DNA from: Chitinophagaceae bacterium
GTDB lineage: Bacteria > Bacteroidota > Bacteroidia > Chitinophagales > Chitinophagaceae
Direction: 5' to 3'
DNA length: 64,000 nt
Assembly: GCA_016710935.1 (NCBI GenBank)
Contig: JADJTY010000001.1
Location: 496,001 to 560,000, forward strand
The position numbers and the translations under genes are program-made. The notes under the pieces are model-generated. The model saw only the letters and a program-made list of their open reading frames with translations, was not told the origin of the DNA and did no database searches. Positions within the stretch are counted from its first letter, which is position 1. Each line of letters starts with the position of its first letter. This document shows positions 9,044 through 18,240 of the stretch, in pieces.

Positions 9044-11991
9044 TTTACCCCCCAGTTTTTTACCCAGCGTCTTAAAGTTGGCTTTTGCTTTTTCTGTATA
9101 AAATCGTTATCGGCACTTAAAATTTCTACTTCCTTGATATTCGTTTCGGCTTTAATGATGTCGGCCACTTTAAGTATGCGTTCTGCCATAGTGCTGTCTA
9201 AAGCCGGTATAAATACCTTTTGAAGCGGTTGCCTTACTTTAAGGTTTACTTTTTTATTGTTTTTGCGCAGGGAGAGGATAAGGGAAGATATATCCTGCGC
9301 CAACTGCATCCTTTTCTCCAGATCAATATCAATTACTGCTTCATTTGCTTTAGGAAAATCGGTATGATGAACTGATTCGTTGGAAAAACGGCCGGAAACG
9401 TTATTGAGGTTACTGAATAACCAATCCGCAAAGAACGGAGCAACAGGCGCCATCAGTTTGCACAAGGTTTCCAAACACTCGTACAGGGTTTGATAGGCAC
9501 ATATCTTATCATGCTCATATTCGCCTTTCCAGAACCGGCGGCGGCAAAGCCTTACATACCAGTTGCTTAAATGGGCATTTACAAAATCTTCAATAGCACG
9601 GCCGGCCTGCGTAGGCTCGTAGGCATCAAAGTTATCCTGCACATCTTTTATTAAGGTGTTTAAAGAAGACAGGATCCATTGATCAATTTCGGGCCTGTCT
9701 TTAACAGGTATATAAGTTTCCTTAAAAGCAAACCCATCTACATTGGCATACAGTGCAAAAAACTGGTAGGTATTATATAGTGTACCAAAAAAGCGGCGTT
9801 GCACTTCTTTGATGCCTTCCTCATCAAACTTTAAACTGTCCCATGGTGATGCATTGGTGATGAGATACCAGCGTGTGGCATCGGCTCCAAAACTATTAAT
9901 GGTTGCAAAAGGGTCAACTACATTGCCCAGGCGCTTGCTCATTTTTTGTCCATTCTTATCCAATACAAGTCCATTGCTTACAACGGTTTTGTAGGCAACA
10001 GAATCAAATAATAAAACAGCCAGTGCATGCAGGGTATAAAACCAGCCCCTCGTTTGGTCAACACCTTCAGCAATAAAATCTGCCGGAAAAGACTCCTTAA
10101 AACTTTCTTTATTCTCGAAAGGGAAATGCCATTGGGCATAAGGCATGGCACCGCTATCAAACCAAACGTCAATCAGGTCGGGTACTCGTTGCATCGGTTT
10201 GCCTGATGGGCTAACCAATGTTATTTCATCTACATAAGGTTTATGCAGGTCCAGTATCCCTTCGTGCAGGTAATGCTTATTTGTTTCGCCACCCAACACT
10301 TCGGCGGCTTTTTTTATTTCGTTGTTCAGTTCTTCAATAGAGCCGATGCATAATTCCTCTTCGCCATCTTCAGTCTTCCAGATAGGAAGTGGTGTGCCCC
10401 AGAAGCGGCTGCGGCTCAGGTTCCAATCCACCATATTCTCTAACCAGTTACCAAAGCGGCCGGTACCGGTGTTTGCCGGTTTCCAGTTAATGGTTTTATT
10501 CAGCTCCACCATCCTGTCTTTTACTGCGGTGGTTTTAATGAACCAGGCATCTAATGGATAATAAATAATAGGTTTATCTGTACGCCAGCAATGCGGATAA
10601 TTGTGTTCGTATTTTTCTACTTTAAAAGCACGGTTCTCTAATTTTAATTTAACGGCTATGTCAATATTTACATCTACATAATCCTTTTCATCTTTATAAT
10701 TCTTTACATAACGATTACTGAATTCACCCACACCTTCTGTAAATTTGCCCTGCTTATCAACCAGCGTTAAAATCCCGAGGTTGTTTTTTTGCCCAACCTT
10801 AAAATCGTCTGCACCAAAAGCCGGAGCTGTATGTACAATGCCGGTACCATCTTCGGTGGTAACAAAATCACCCAGCACTACTTTAAATGGTTGTGCGCCA
10901 GGAGTTATCTCCTGTATCTTTTCTAAAGTATTTGCTTCGGAAGGTAGCAGTTGTTCGTATCCCATTCCTTCCAGTTCTTTACCTTTAAATTCAGCCACAA
11001 TTTTCCAGGGAATCAGTTTTACATCTGCAGCATAGTTTTCAAAATCTCCATTCTCCCCTTCGGCTTTAAAATATTTGCTAACCAAAGCTTTGGCAAGAAT
11101 TACATTAATTGGCAGATGCGTATAAGGATTAAAAGTTTGTACTAAAACATAATCAATGTTTGGCCCAACTGTTAAGCCGAGGTTTGAGGGTAAGGTCCAC
11201 GGGGTGGTTGTCCAGGCCATGAAAAAGACCTCGGCCCCCTCTAAATCTCCCCCCTTAGGGGAGACTTTGGACTCTGTAATTGCAGAAAAGATTTTAGAAA
11301 AAGTAGGGTGTTCCGAAGTCCCTCCTTTGGAGGGATTTAGGGAGGCCCTGAACATTGCCACCGCACTCGTATCCTTCACGTCTTTATAAGTACCCGGCTG
11401 ATTCAACTCGTGCGATGATAAACCCGTTCCTGCAGCAGGCGAGTAAGGTTGAATACTTACACTCTCGTACAGGTATCCTTTTTTATATAATTCGCTCAGG
11501 CACCACCAAAGTGTTTCAACATAATTATTTTCAAAAGTTACATAGGGGTTATTCAGATCAACCCAGTAGCCCATTTTTTGGGTGATGTCGTCCCACTTAT
11601 CTTTAAAGCGCATCACCACTTCGCGGCATTTCTTATTATAATCTTCTACTGATATTTTTACGCCGATATCTTCCTTGGTGATGCCCAATTCTTTCTCAAC
11701 ACCCAGTTCAATAGGCAGGCCGTGCGTATCCCAGCCCCCTTTACGTTTTACCTGGAAGCCCTGCATGGTTTTATAGCGGCAAACCAGGTCTTTTAATGTT
11801 CTTGAAATAACATGGTGAATACCGGGCATGCCATTGGCACTTGGAGGCCCTTCGTAAAATACAAAAGGAGGGAAGCCTTCACGCAGAGTAACACTTTTTT
11901 CAAAAGTGTTTTCATTTTTCCATTTGGCCAGTATCTCTTCGCTGATGGAAGGAAGGTTTAGTTGTTGATATTCAGTGTATTTGCCACTCAT
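9040..11991 (-). CDS. ileS: Isoleucyl-tRNA synthetase, main part
   Basis: Class I aminoacyl-tRNA synthetase that charges tRNA-Ile in the cytoplasm. The HIGH-type motif appears as PGIHH at residues 56-60, the editing-domain signature WTTTPWTLPSN at 260-270, and the KMSKR motif follows in GQKMSKRLGNVVDPF. The ORF of 983 residues is about 160 short of a full Bacteroidota enzyme because the frame breaks near 9097; the rest is at 8558-9043. Residues 216-253, just before the editing domain, are encoded by an inserted palindromic element. A good TACCTTTGC promoter box lies 66 bp upstream of the ATG. Since ileS is normally essential, the break is more likely a sequence error than a true pseudogene. 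Confidence 0.92.
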   Translation of the reverse strand: MSGKYTEYQQLNLPSISEEILAKWKNENTFEKSVTLREGFPPFVFYEGPPSANGMPGIHHVISRTLKDLVCRYKTMQGFQVKRKGGWDTHGLPIELGVEKELGITKEDIGVKISVEDYNKKCREVVMRFKDKWDDITQKMGYWVDLNNPYVTFENNYVETLWWCLSELYKKGYLYESVSIQPYSPAAGTGLSSHELNQPGTYKDVKDTSAVAMFRASLNPSKGGTSEHPTFSKIFSAITESKVSPKGGDLEGAEVFFMAWTTTPWTLPSNLGLTVGPNIDYVLVQTFNPYTHLPINVILAKALVSKYFKAEGENGDFENYAADVKLIPWKIVAEFKGKELEGMGYEQLLPSEANTLEKIQEITPGAQPFKVVLGDFVTTEDGTGIVHTAPAFGADDFKVGQKNNLGILTLVDKQGKFTEGVGEFSNRYVKNYKDEKDYVDVNIDIAVKLKLENRAFKVEKYEHNYPHCWRTDKPIIYYPLDAWFIKTTAVKDRMVELNKTINWKPANTGTGRFGNWLENMVDWNLSRSRFWGTPLPIWKTEDGEEELCIGSIEELNNEIKKAAEVLGGETNKHYLHEGILDLHKPYVDEITLVSPSGKPMQRVPDLIDVWFDSGAMPYAQWHFPFENKESFKESFPADFIAEGVDQTRGWFYTLHALAVLLFDSVAYKTVVSNGLVLDKNGQKMSKRLGNVVDPFATINSFGADATRWYLITNASPWDSLKFDEEGIKEVQRRFFGTLYNTYQFFALYANVDGFAFKETYIPVKDRPEIDQWILSSLNTLIKDVQDNFDAYEPTQAGRAIEDFVNAHLSNWYVRLCRRRFWKGEYEHDKICAYQTLYECLETLCKLMAPVAPFFADWLFSNLNNVSGRFSNESVHHTDFPKANEAVIDIDLEKRMQLAQDISSLILSLRKNNKKVNLKVRQPLQKVFIPALDSTMAERILKVADIIKAETNIKEVEILSADNDFIQKKQKPTLRRWVKNWGVK
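11233..11347. repeat. 115-bp palindromic element inside ileS
   Basis: The ends are imperfect inverted repeats: GGCCCCCTCTAAATCTCCCC on the left, and the complement of GGCCTCCCTAAATCCCTCC on the right. Each arm folds into its own hairpin (TCTCCCC...GGGGAGA and TCCCTCC...GGAGGGA). The whole element is translated without a stop as residues 216-253 of IleRS. The right arm resembles the hairpin after nuoD at 48653, and the left arm resembles the right arm of the element at 3325-3495. Confidence 0.8.
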
Positions 11992-12443
11992 ATTTTAAAA
12001 GGTTGCTGGTGTTAAGAAATGATCAGCACAGCGGTTCAGTTCATTTCTTAAAGTGTGCAAAGGTAGTAAAATAGCAGGGTTCAATAACAGCCGGTTTTCT
12101 GTTTTTTGAAAGTGCAATTACTACAACACGCTGTGTAATTCTACGGTCATTAAATATACCTGATTCGTGAAAGCCCCACTGGTAAAAAAACAGGCGCTTA
12201 GTTATCCACATTTAGGTGTTTTTGGCACAGAATTGGCATCACATATTTACGAAAATAATACAGTAGTTTCTAAAAATATATAATGAAGAATTTTGCTGGT
12301 TTAGGGTTTTATTAGGGTAAAAGACGGGGGTATTCTTATTCCCGTCTTACTTTTCAAATGCCGGCATAAAAAATTGCAGTCCCGCTTTAGTATCCAATAG
12401 TGCACTTTCAGTAACAAAGAAAAAACTCAAAGAACAACACAAC
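11992..12443. other. 452-bp intergenic region upstream of ileS
   Basis: No convincing gene is seen. It holds the ileS promoter at 12057-12065, a single TTATCCACA (consensus DnaA-box sequence) near 12204, and an 8-bp-stem hairpin AAGACGGG...CCCGTCTT at 12321-12348 followed by ACTTTT. The hairpin could end a short unknown transcript, but nothing else supports an RNA gene. Confidence 0.5.
12057..12065 (-). promoter_or_regulatory. Bacteroidota-type -7 box for ileS
   Basis: TACCTTTGC on the minus strand matches the TAnnTTTG consensus exactly. A TTG that could serve as the -33 element lies 16 bp further upstream. It is 66 bp before the ileS start. Confidence 0.55.
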
Positions 12444-12486
12444 AACAAAAGGCCGTCCCTACATTGTGTAGGGACGGCCTTTTGTT
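12444..12486 (-). terminator. Strong hairpin terminator after the HmuY-like gene
   Basis: A perfect 20-bp stem (12444-12463 with 12467-12486) and a 3-nt loop, with A-rich and T-rich ends. It starts 11 bp beyond the stop of the HmuY-like gene at 12498. The symmetry lets it act on both strands. Confidence 0.85.
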
Positions 12487-12497
12487 ACAAATAATAA

Positions 12498-13565
12498 TTA
12501 TGGAATTAAACTGTATTTAAAAACGGGTTTACCTCTTGTCCCCCCATCTGAACCAATACCCATACTCAGGCATTGAAGTTTGTAGTAATTGCCTGTGGCA
12601 TCTTTTATAACATAAAATCTGTCCTGCCTGGCGCCGGTTGCAGGTTGTGTGCTGCGCCAGCTGCTGCCAATGGCCCAGCGTGCAGATGAAAAAGTAGTAT
12701 TATTTACACTGTCTTTATTGAAGGTTGCAAATGCAGCCCCGGCTGCTGCAGCACTTGAATATATCTTAGTGCCAACAGTAACCCCGGCCAGGTAATTGAT
12801 AGCAATCAGGTCAGAGAAATTATAAGGAACGGGCCCTGCACCAAAATTTGATTCAAAGACCGAGTAACTCCAAACCAGGTCCCACTTTTCTTTTTCGGGT
12901 TGTGCATCTACCACGCCTTCCTCAAACGAAATGGTTTTAAAATTATACACAGCATCTTTTCCAACCTGTATGGTTTTAAAAGTTGTTTCCTGAATGCCTG
13001 CATATTGCAAAGTATAACCACCGGCTGCATTACGCAACACCCTTAATTTAACCCATGGCCTTGCAGCAATACCACCGCCGGTGCCACGGTTTAAAATGAT
13101 CACTTTATTATCAGCATCTACTGCAGATACAGCAGGGATAACAGTTTTGGTAAGATCGCCGGCTATGTTATCAAAATAAGGCAGGTCGGCAGGTAACGGA
13201 TTAAACTGGCTGGTACTTAAGGTTAAGCCAATGGTGTCTACTGCAGTTACAGCTGCCAGGCTGTTGGTTGCCAATACTTTGGCACCGGCAACTGCAAAAT
13301 TGTTGAGCACAACCCTGAAGTCGGAACCACAATAAAATCCAAGGTCCCAGGCAGCACGTAAAACAGGGGTTTGCTTGGCGGCCGACAGGTCAAGGTAAAC
13401 CGCATTGGCAGCATTGGCGCCGGATTCGGTATTGGCAATACCATTCAATCTTATTTCAGCTCCGGAGGAAGTAGGTGGAATTAAAATGGGGTCAGTATCT
13501 TTTTTGCAGGCACTGAAAGCAAGGATTGTTAAAGCGGGTAAAATTATTTTTTGAAAACGTATCAT
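12498..13565 (-). CDS. HmuY-like heme-binding lipoprotein
   Basis: Outer-surface lipoprotein of the HmuY family; known members capture heme and hand it to a TonB-dependent receptor. The signal peptide ends in a lipobox, LAFSACKK, with the lipidated Cys at residue 20. The HmuY-type core is visible in AAWDLGFYCGSDFRVVLNN around residues 91-109 and in KEKWDLVWSYSVFE further on. At 355 residues it is longer than Porphyromonas HmuY. It lies 31 bp downstream of a heme-type TonB receptor on the same strand and ends in a strong terminator, so the two form an operon. Heme as the ligand is inferred from family and partner. Confidence 0.85.
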   Translation of the reverse strand: MIRFQKIILPALTILAFSACKKDTDPILIPPTSSGAEIRLNGIANTESGANAANAVYLDLSAAKQTPVLRAAWDLGFYCGSDFRVVLNNFAVAGAKVLATNSLAAVTAVDTIGLTLSTSQFNPLPADLPYFDNIAGDLTKTVIPAVSAVDADNKVIILNRGTGGGIAARPWVKLRVLRNAAGGYTLQYAGIQETTFKTIQVGKDAVYNFKTISFEEGVVDAQPEKEKWDLVWSYSVFESNFGAGPVPYNFSDLIAINYLAGVTVGTKIYSSAAAAGAAFATFNKDSVNNTTFSSARWAIGSSWRSTQPATGARQDRFYVIKDATGNYYKLQCLSMGIGSDGGTRGKPVFKYSLIP

Positions 13566-13596
13566 GATTGAATCTTTTATAAGTAAGGGGATGATT

Positions 13597-15657
13597 TTAT
13601 TTTTTATTCCATTGAAAATTTAAACCAACAAAATAAGAACGGCCATAACCAATGGCAACATTATAACCGGCATTGTGTACACTGGTTGATGCTGCAGCAT
13701 TGTTGTTTACATTGGTAACATCAAAAATGTTTTTTACACCGGCATTTACCGACAGGTACTTATTGATCCTGGTAGTGCCGGTAAAGTCAGCCAGTTGATA
13801 GGCATCTGTTTCGGCAATTAAAAGAGCCGGTTGGTTGGCAGTATTTTTACCGGTTACCAGTTGTGGTTTTTTGCCTGTGTATTTATAAAACAGGTTAAAC
13901 CTGGTTTTAATGATAGCTACATTGTAACTGATAGAAGCATTTACTTCCGGGCTCCATAAAAAATCCTTATTGCTTTCATTGTTATAATCCTTTTCATCGT
14001 ACAACTTGCGGAAGATACCTACGTAAGAGAAGCCCAGTGAACTTTCCAGGTTTTTGTACGCATACTTATTTTCTAAGGTTCCACCCACGGTTTTTGCTTT
14101 GTTCACATTGTAATACGTGTACTGGTTAGAGGTGGGGGAAGAAAGCGCAAAATCGATCTGGTTATTGAACACATTGTAAAAACCGGATAATGATACACTG
14201 TATGTACGGGTGTTTTTGGGCAACGCATTCCAGTTTAAAGAGGCATTAAAACTGTTTGAGTTTTCGGCTTTCAGGTTTGGATTACCCACTACATTGTGGT
14301 TGGCATCCACAAAATAGAAATACAGTTCACGTAATGCAGGTGAGCGAAATCCATAAGCGTATGCCATTCTCAGATCCAGTTTTTTACTGATAATTAATTT
14401 GGTATTGATGGATGGAATTACCGGGGGCGCTTTGTACACAGAATTTTTTATAAAACGCAATCCCGGGCGGATATTGATAGCAGAACCGAGTTTGACTTCT
14501 GCAGAAACGAAAGCTGCATAATCAGTAATAACCGGTTTGTCTGAGATCCTTGGCCCGCTTGCGGCTTCACGGTTAATATCAATACCGGGTTGTAAGGAAA
14601 CCTTATTGCTAAGCTGGTATTGTACGGTAGTTCTAAAAACAAAACTGGTGAATTTTGAAATATCCTGTTCGCCTTCGCCGGTTGTAAGTTCATCGGTATT
14701 TCTTTCAAAATCGTGGCGTGTTGTCCTGGTGCTTCTTGTATAATCGGTATAAGCAAGGGTAGCAGCCAACTGTAATTTTTTAGTGAAAGTATAAGCGCCC
14801 TGTAACTGGTTGGTAAACCGATCGGTACTATAGCGCTGATCTATTGCTTTATAGTTGCCATAATTAATGGCTCCTTTACTCAGTATATCTTCATGCAGCA
14901 CGTCGGTGCGGAAATAAATATTTAAAGGGCCTTTATCATAACTGATCCTGGCATTACCCAACCATTGTTCTTTAGGTAACCAGGCTTTGTCACGCCCGTA
15001 TGCATCTCCGCCAAAACCACTCATATCATTATGAGAACCACCTGCAGTAAAGCCCCAGTTATTCTTTTTATAATCAACAGTGATGTTTTGCTGGTGCACA
15101 CCTTTGTAGTTGAATGCATGATATTCTGACCCGGCAGTTTCTTCCTGTAGTTTAGCAGTCAGCGTTAGCCCGTTAGTTTTATTCTTTTTTGTAATGATAT
15201 TGATAACACCTGCCAATGCATCTGAGCCATATGATACTGACATGGGGCCTTCCACGATCTCAATGCGTTCGATGCTGTTAACATCGATCTGGTTCAGGCT
15301 CTCCCGGGTATCGCCCCGGTCAACCATGGGAACACCATCTAATAAAATTTTTACATTACGGCCACTCATGCCCATCAGTTGCACATCAGTTGTTCCTAAG
15401 GTATTGTCGGCAGCAAAACGAAAACCAACCTGGTTGTTCAGCACCTGTTGCACATTGGTGGCGCCACTTTGTTTAATACGTTCGTTATTAATTACCCTTA
15501 CCTGGTAAACAGATTTTTTAAATGTCTGCGGTTTGTATTGTCCTGTTACTACCAGTTCCTCCAGGTTTTTATGGAAAAGAGAATCTTGTTGGGCGAAAGC
15601 TGTTGAAACATTAAAAATTGTTGCAAAAACTAACGCAGATTGAATGATTTTTTTCAT
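13597..15657 (-). CDS. TonB-dependent heme-type receptor (HmuR-like)
   Basis: Outer-membrane beta-barrel with an N-terminal plug that imports a ligand using TonB energy. A signal peptide (cleavage after STAFAQ, about residue 23) is followed by a plug with LEELVVTGQY, the LLDGVPM motif, and IERIEIVEGPMSVSYGSDAL at about residues 131-150. The barrel contains FRSP and, 20 residues later, NPNL, matching the FRAP/NPNL boxes of heme receptors, with a His (DANHNVV) between them. Its 686 residues are typical. It heads an operon with the HmuY-like lipoprotein gene, which strongly supports heme uptake. Confidence 0.9.
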   Translation of the reverse strand: MKKIIQSALVFATIFNVSTAFAQQDSLFHKNLEELVVTGQYKPQTFKKSVYQVRVINNERIKQSGATNVQQVLNNQVGFRFAADNTLGTTDVQLMGMSGRNVKILLDGVPMVDRGDTRESLNQIDVNSIERIEIVEGPMSVSYGSDALAGVINIITKKNKTNGLTLTAKLQEETAGSEYHAFNYKGVHQQNITVDYKKNNWGFTAGGSHNDMSGFGGDAYGRDKAWLPKEQWLGNARISYDKGPLNIYFRTDVLHEDILSKGAINYGNYKAIDQRYSTDRFTNQLQGAYTFTKKLQLAATLAYTDYTRSTRTTRHDFERNTDELTTGEGEQDISKFTSFVFRTTVQYQLSNKVSLQPGIDINREAASGPRISDKPVITDYAAFVSAEVKLGSAINIRPGLRFIKNSVYKAPPVIPSINTKLIISKKLDLRMAYAYGFRSPALRELYFYFVDANHNVVGNPNLKAENSNSFNASLNWNALPKNTRTYSVSLSGFYNVFNNQIDFALSSPTSNQYTYYNVNKAKTVGGTLENKYAYKNLESSLGFSYVGIFRKLYDEKDYNNESNKDFLWSPEVNASISYNVAIIKTRFNLFYKYTGKKPQLVTGKNTANQPALLIAETDAYQLADFTGTTRINKYLSVNAGVKNIFDVTNVNNNAAASTSVHNAGYNVAIGYGRSYFVGLNFQWNKK

Positions 15658-15830
15658 GTGAAATAGTTGTGTATCCGAAAAATTGACCTGATTTATTTTT
15701 AGTAGGGTCGTTTATAAACACAAAATTGCTGTCACATTGTTTTACATTTATCATGGTTGTGTCATGATGTTAATTAACTGTTTTAAATCATAATGTTTTA
15801 CTGAATCATGACAGAAAACATGACCAAAAA

Positions 15831-15866
15831 GTAGCCAGGTGCTGACGAAGGTCAGCACCTGGCTAC
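15831..15866 (-). terminator. Rho-independent terminator after the FecA-type receptor
   Basis: A perfect 16-bp stem starting GTAGCCAGGTGCTGAC with a GAAG loop, followed on the minus strand by TTTTT. It lies 27 bp after the receptor stop at 15893. Confidence 0.88.
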
Positions 15867-15892
15867 TAAATCAAATGATGATGTAAAGTTTT

Positions 15893-17899
15893 TTAAAATT
15901 TTGCAGCAAGGGATACAAAAAATGTTCTTCCATCTGCAGGTAAAGCACCCGGACCGGGATAACCACTTGCACGGCGTGTAAAATATTTTTCGTTACATAC
16001 ATTATTGATACCGGCTTTAACATTCAGTTTGGCTGAGTATTTATATACAGCAGTTAAATCAATAACTGAATAGGAGGGTATCAATCCGTTTTGTGCGTTT
16101 GCTGAGGCTGCCATGGTATTGTTTGCATCTGAATACGATTCATCTACATAACTCAACTGGCCGGTAAAAGACAGGTTGTTATATGAAACAGTCATACCGG
16201 TTCTGATGATATTTTCAGGTGCATGCTCCACTTTTTTATTTTTAAGATTGGTTTCCACCAACTGGTTGCTGCTGTTCTTTGTAATTACTTTTAAGTTTCC
16301 GTACTGTGCATCGTTGTAACTATAACTTACAAATAGACTTGCATCTGCCTTCGTACTTTTATTGCTGAACGCCTTTACCGGGCTGAATTCAATCAATCCC
16401 TCAAATCCTTTGCTGCTGCTGTTGCCCACATTGGTGCGGTAATTATAAAAACTGCCATCGGTTCGTTGCTGCACAATGGTGCCAATGCGGTTATTGTATT
16501 GCAGGTAATAAATACCGGCGTCAAAAAACAGGTAGTTTTTTATTTTGCCGCGGTAACCCAGGTCAGCATTGTAGCCTTTTGCATCTTTCAGATCCTGGTC
16601 AATGATATCGGTTGTTGGCGGTGCCGTTAAATCTGCAAACTGTACCGGCCTGTATGCCTGGGAAATGTTTGCATATATTTCTGTTGCTTTACTGGTATGG
16701 TATTCTGCTCCAATGCCAGCCAGCACAAAGCCCCTTGTTTTTTTCTGGTTCAGTAAAATAATTTCTGCGCCGTTGTTAGTAAATCCGTTTCTGCCACTGG
16801 CATTACCGGTTATGTATTCGTAGCGAATGCCCGGGATGATCAAAAAGTTTTTTGTAAGATGAAAGATATTTTCAGCAAAGGCTGCTACATTGGTTGTTTT
16901 AAAATCAATATCGCGGTTCCATACGCCGTCTGATACAGCCATATCGTAATTGGTGCCGGTGGTACCTTTGCCGTCTGATGCATATCTGTAAGTGCCGCCT
17001 TTGTACAATCTTACACCTGCCGAAAATGTTTGCTTCGAATTGAATAATGAGTAGTCAGTTATAAAACGGGCTTCCAGGCCTGCATTGCGGTATTTATCTG
17101 CATTTACATTCCTGGCATTGTATTGATTGGTGCTTTTATTAATCGTATCGGCTACAATAATTCCTCCGCCGGGTATATAACCTACGCTGTTTCTGTCGCC
17201 CCAAATACCAAACAATTTTATATTCAACCTGCTGTGTTCATTAAAATCATAATTGCCAATTACTGCTGCCGTTGTCCAGGTAATATCAAACCAGTTCCTG
17301 CTGCGGAAACTTTGTTTAATATCCCCTTGCATTTGTGCATCCGTTAATCCGCCCGGTTGCTGGCTGCGGATGTTTGAGCGCATCACTTCTGTTGTTACCG
17401 TAAATTTTTTATTGATTCTATAAGTAAATGTTCCAAAACCCGAATTGGTGTAGTACTTACTGTTTTGTCGGTATCCGTCGGCATTGCGGTGATCGAAGAA
17501 TGCGTAATAATGAAATTTTGCCGTTTTACCTCCAATGGCATTATAACTGTTGATTAAACCATTGCTGCCCGCGGTTTGCTGTGTTTCAAATTCAAATTTT
17601 TTACTGATCTCACTGCCATTGCGTAAAATATAATTTACCAGGCCGCCAAACTGCGGGCCATACTGTAATGCACCCTGGCCTCTTACAATTTCAATGCGCT
17701 GTACCGCTTGTAACTGCGGATTGTAATAAGCTTCGGGATAACCGAATGGATCTGCAGCAATATCATAACCATTCTGCCTTACATTAAATTCCCAGCTGCG
17801 GTTGGGGCTTAATCCTCTTGCCGCTAACCCTATTTGAATACCGCTGCCATCACTTTCCCAGATATGTATGCCGGGAACTTTAGCTACAATTTGCCGCAT
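15893..17899 (-). CDS. TonB-dependent receptor, FecA-type, main part
   Basis: Outer-membrane receptor most like FecA-type ferric-siderophore or ferric-citrate transporters. The plug is visible in IVAKVPGIHIWESDGSG, the IGLAARGLSP stretch and RIEIVRGQGALQYG; the C-terminus ends in aromatic FVSLAAKF, as outer-membrane barrels do. The ORF starts inside the plug domain; the missing signal peptide and TonB box are in another frame at 17941-18153. One more A in the A7 run at about 17949-17955 would join the two. An AraC-type regulator lies directly upstream on the same strand, suggesting ligand-responsive or iron-responsive control. Confidence 0.85.
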   Translation of the reverse strand: MRQIVAKVPGIHIWESDGSGIQIGLAARGLSPNRSWEFNVRQNGYDIAADPFGYPEAYYNPQLQAVQRIEIVRGQGALQYGPQFGGLVNYILRNGSEISKKFEFETQQTAGSNGLINSYNAIGGKTAKFHYYAFFDHRNADGYRQNSKYYTNSGFGTFTYRINKKFTVTTEVMRSNIRSQQPGGLTDAQMQGDIKQSFRSRNWFDITWTTAAVIGNYDFNEHSRLNIKLFGIWGDRNSVGYIPGGGIIVADTINKSTNQYNARNVNADKYRNAGLEARFITDYSLFNSKQTFSAGVRLYKGGTYRYASDGKGTTGTNYDMAVSDGVWNRDIDFKTTNVAAFAENIFHLTKNFLIIPGIRYEYITGNASGRNGFTNNGAEIILLNQKKTRGFVLAGIGAEYHTSKATEIYANISQAYRPVQFADLTAPPTTDIIDQDLKDAKGYNADLGYRGKIKNYLFFDAGIYYLQYNNRIGTIVQQRTDGSFYNYRTNVGNSSSKGFEGLIEFSPVKAFSNKSTKADASLFVSYSYNDAQYGNLKVITKNSSNQLVETNLKNKKVEHAPENIIRTGMTVSYNNLSFTGQLSYVDESYSDANNTMAASANAQNGLIPSYSVIDLTAVYKYSAKLNVKAGINNVCNEKYFTRRASGYPGPGALPADGRTFFVSLAAKF

Positions 17900-17940
17900 A
17901 TTGTTTGTAACAACATTGCCCTTTACATTATCTAAAACAA

Positions 17941-18153
17941 TTAATGCATTTTTTTGCCGGCATAGATGGACGTGCCCACAATTTCGGGCAATTGCTGAAT
18001 ATCGCTTTTACTGTAACGACCCACTACGGTTACATCGGGCAAATATTTATGATTTGGTGCTGTTGTGTCGGTCTTTGGCAGATTTTTTTTATCCTGCGCA
18101 GTTAATGATAAGCTGAAACCCAGTATAAATATGGATATGTTGATTCTTTTCAC
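17941..18153 (-). pseudogene. N-terminal piece of the FecA-type receptor (frame-shifted)
   Basis: Encodes a signal peptide (ISIFILGFSLSLTAQ) and the segment YLPDVTVVGRYSKSDIQQLP, typical of the TonB-box and early plug region. It then stops just after GKKMH because the A7 run puts the ribosome out of frame. Read with an extra A, the sequence continues as GKKNALIVLDNVKGNVV into the main receptor ORF. Sequence error and true disruption are both possible. Confidence 0.8.
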
Positions 18154-18240
18154 CGTCTCTATTTTTTTGATTGCAAAACTGCAACTATAAAAAAAAGAAC
18201 AGCTGTTTAACCGGGAAAACCATTTACGTAAAGAGGAAAA

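Noticed and set aside
12204..12212. A perfect TTATCCACA, the consensus DnaA box, upstream of ileS
   Set aside because: Only one box was seen, with no cluster, no AT-rich unwinding region and no dnaA or dnaN nearby. A single 9-mer occurs by chance, so it is not called an origin despite gyrB lying 7 kb away.
12321..12348. Hairpin that could end a small RNA
   Set aside because: The stem is only 8 bp and no promoter or conserved structure upstream could be supported; kept only as a note on the intergenic region.
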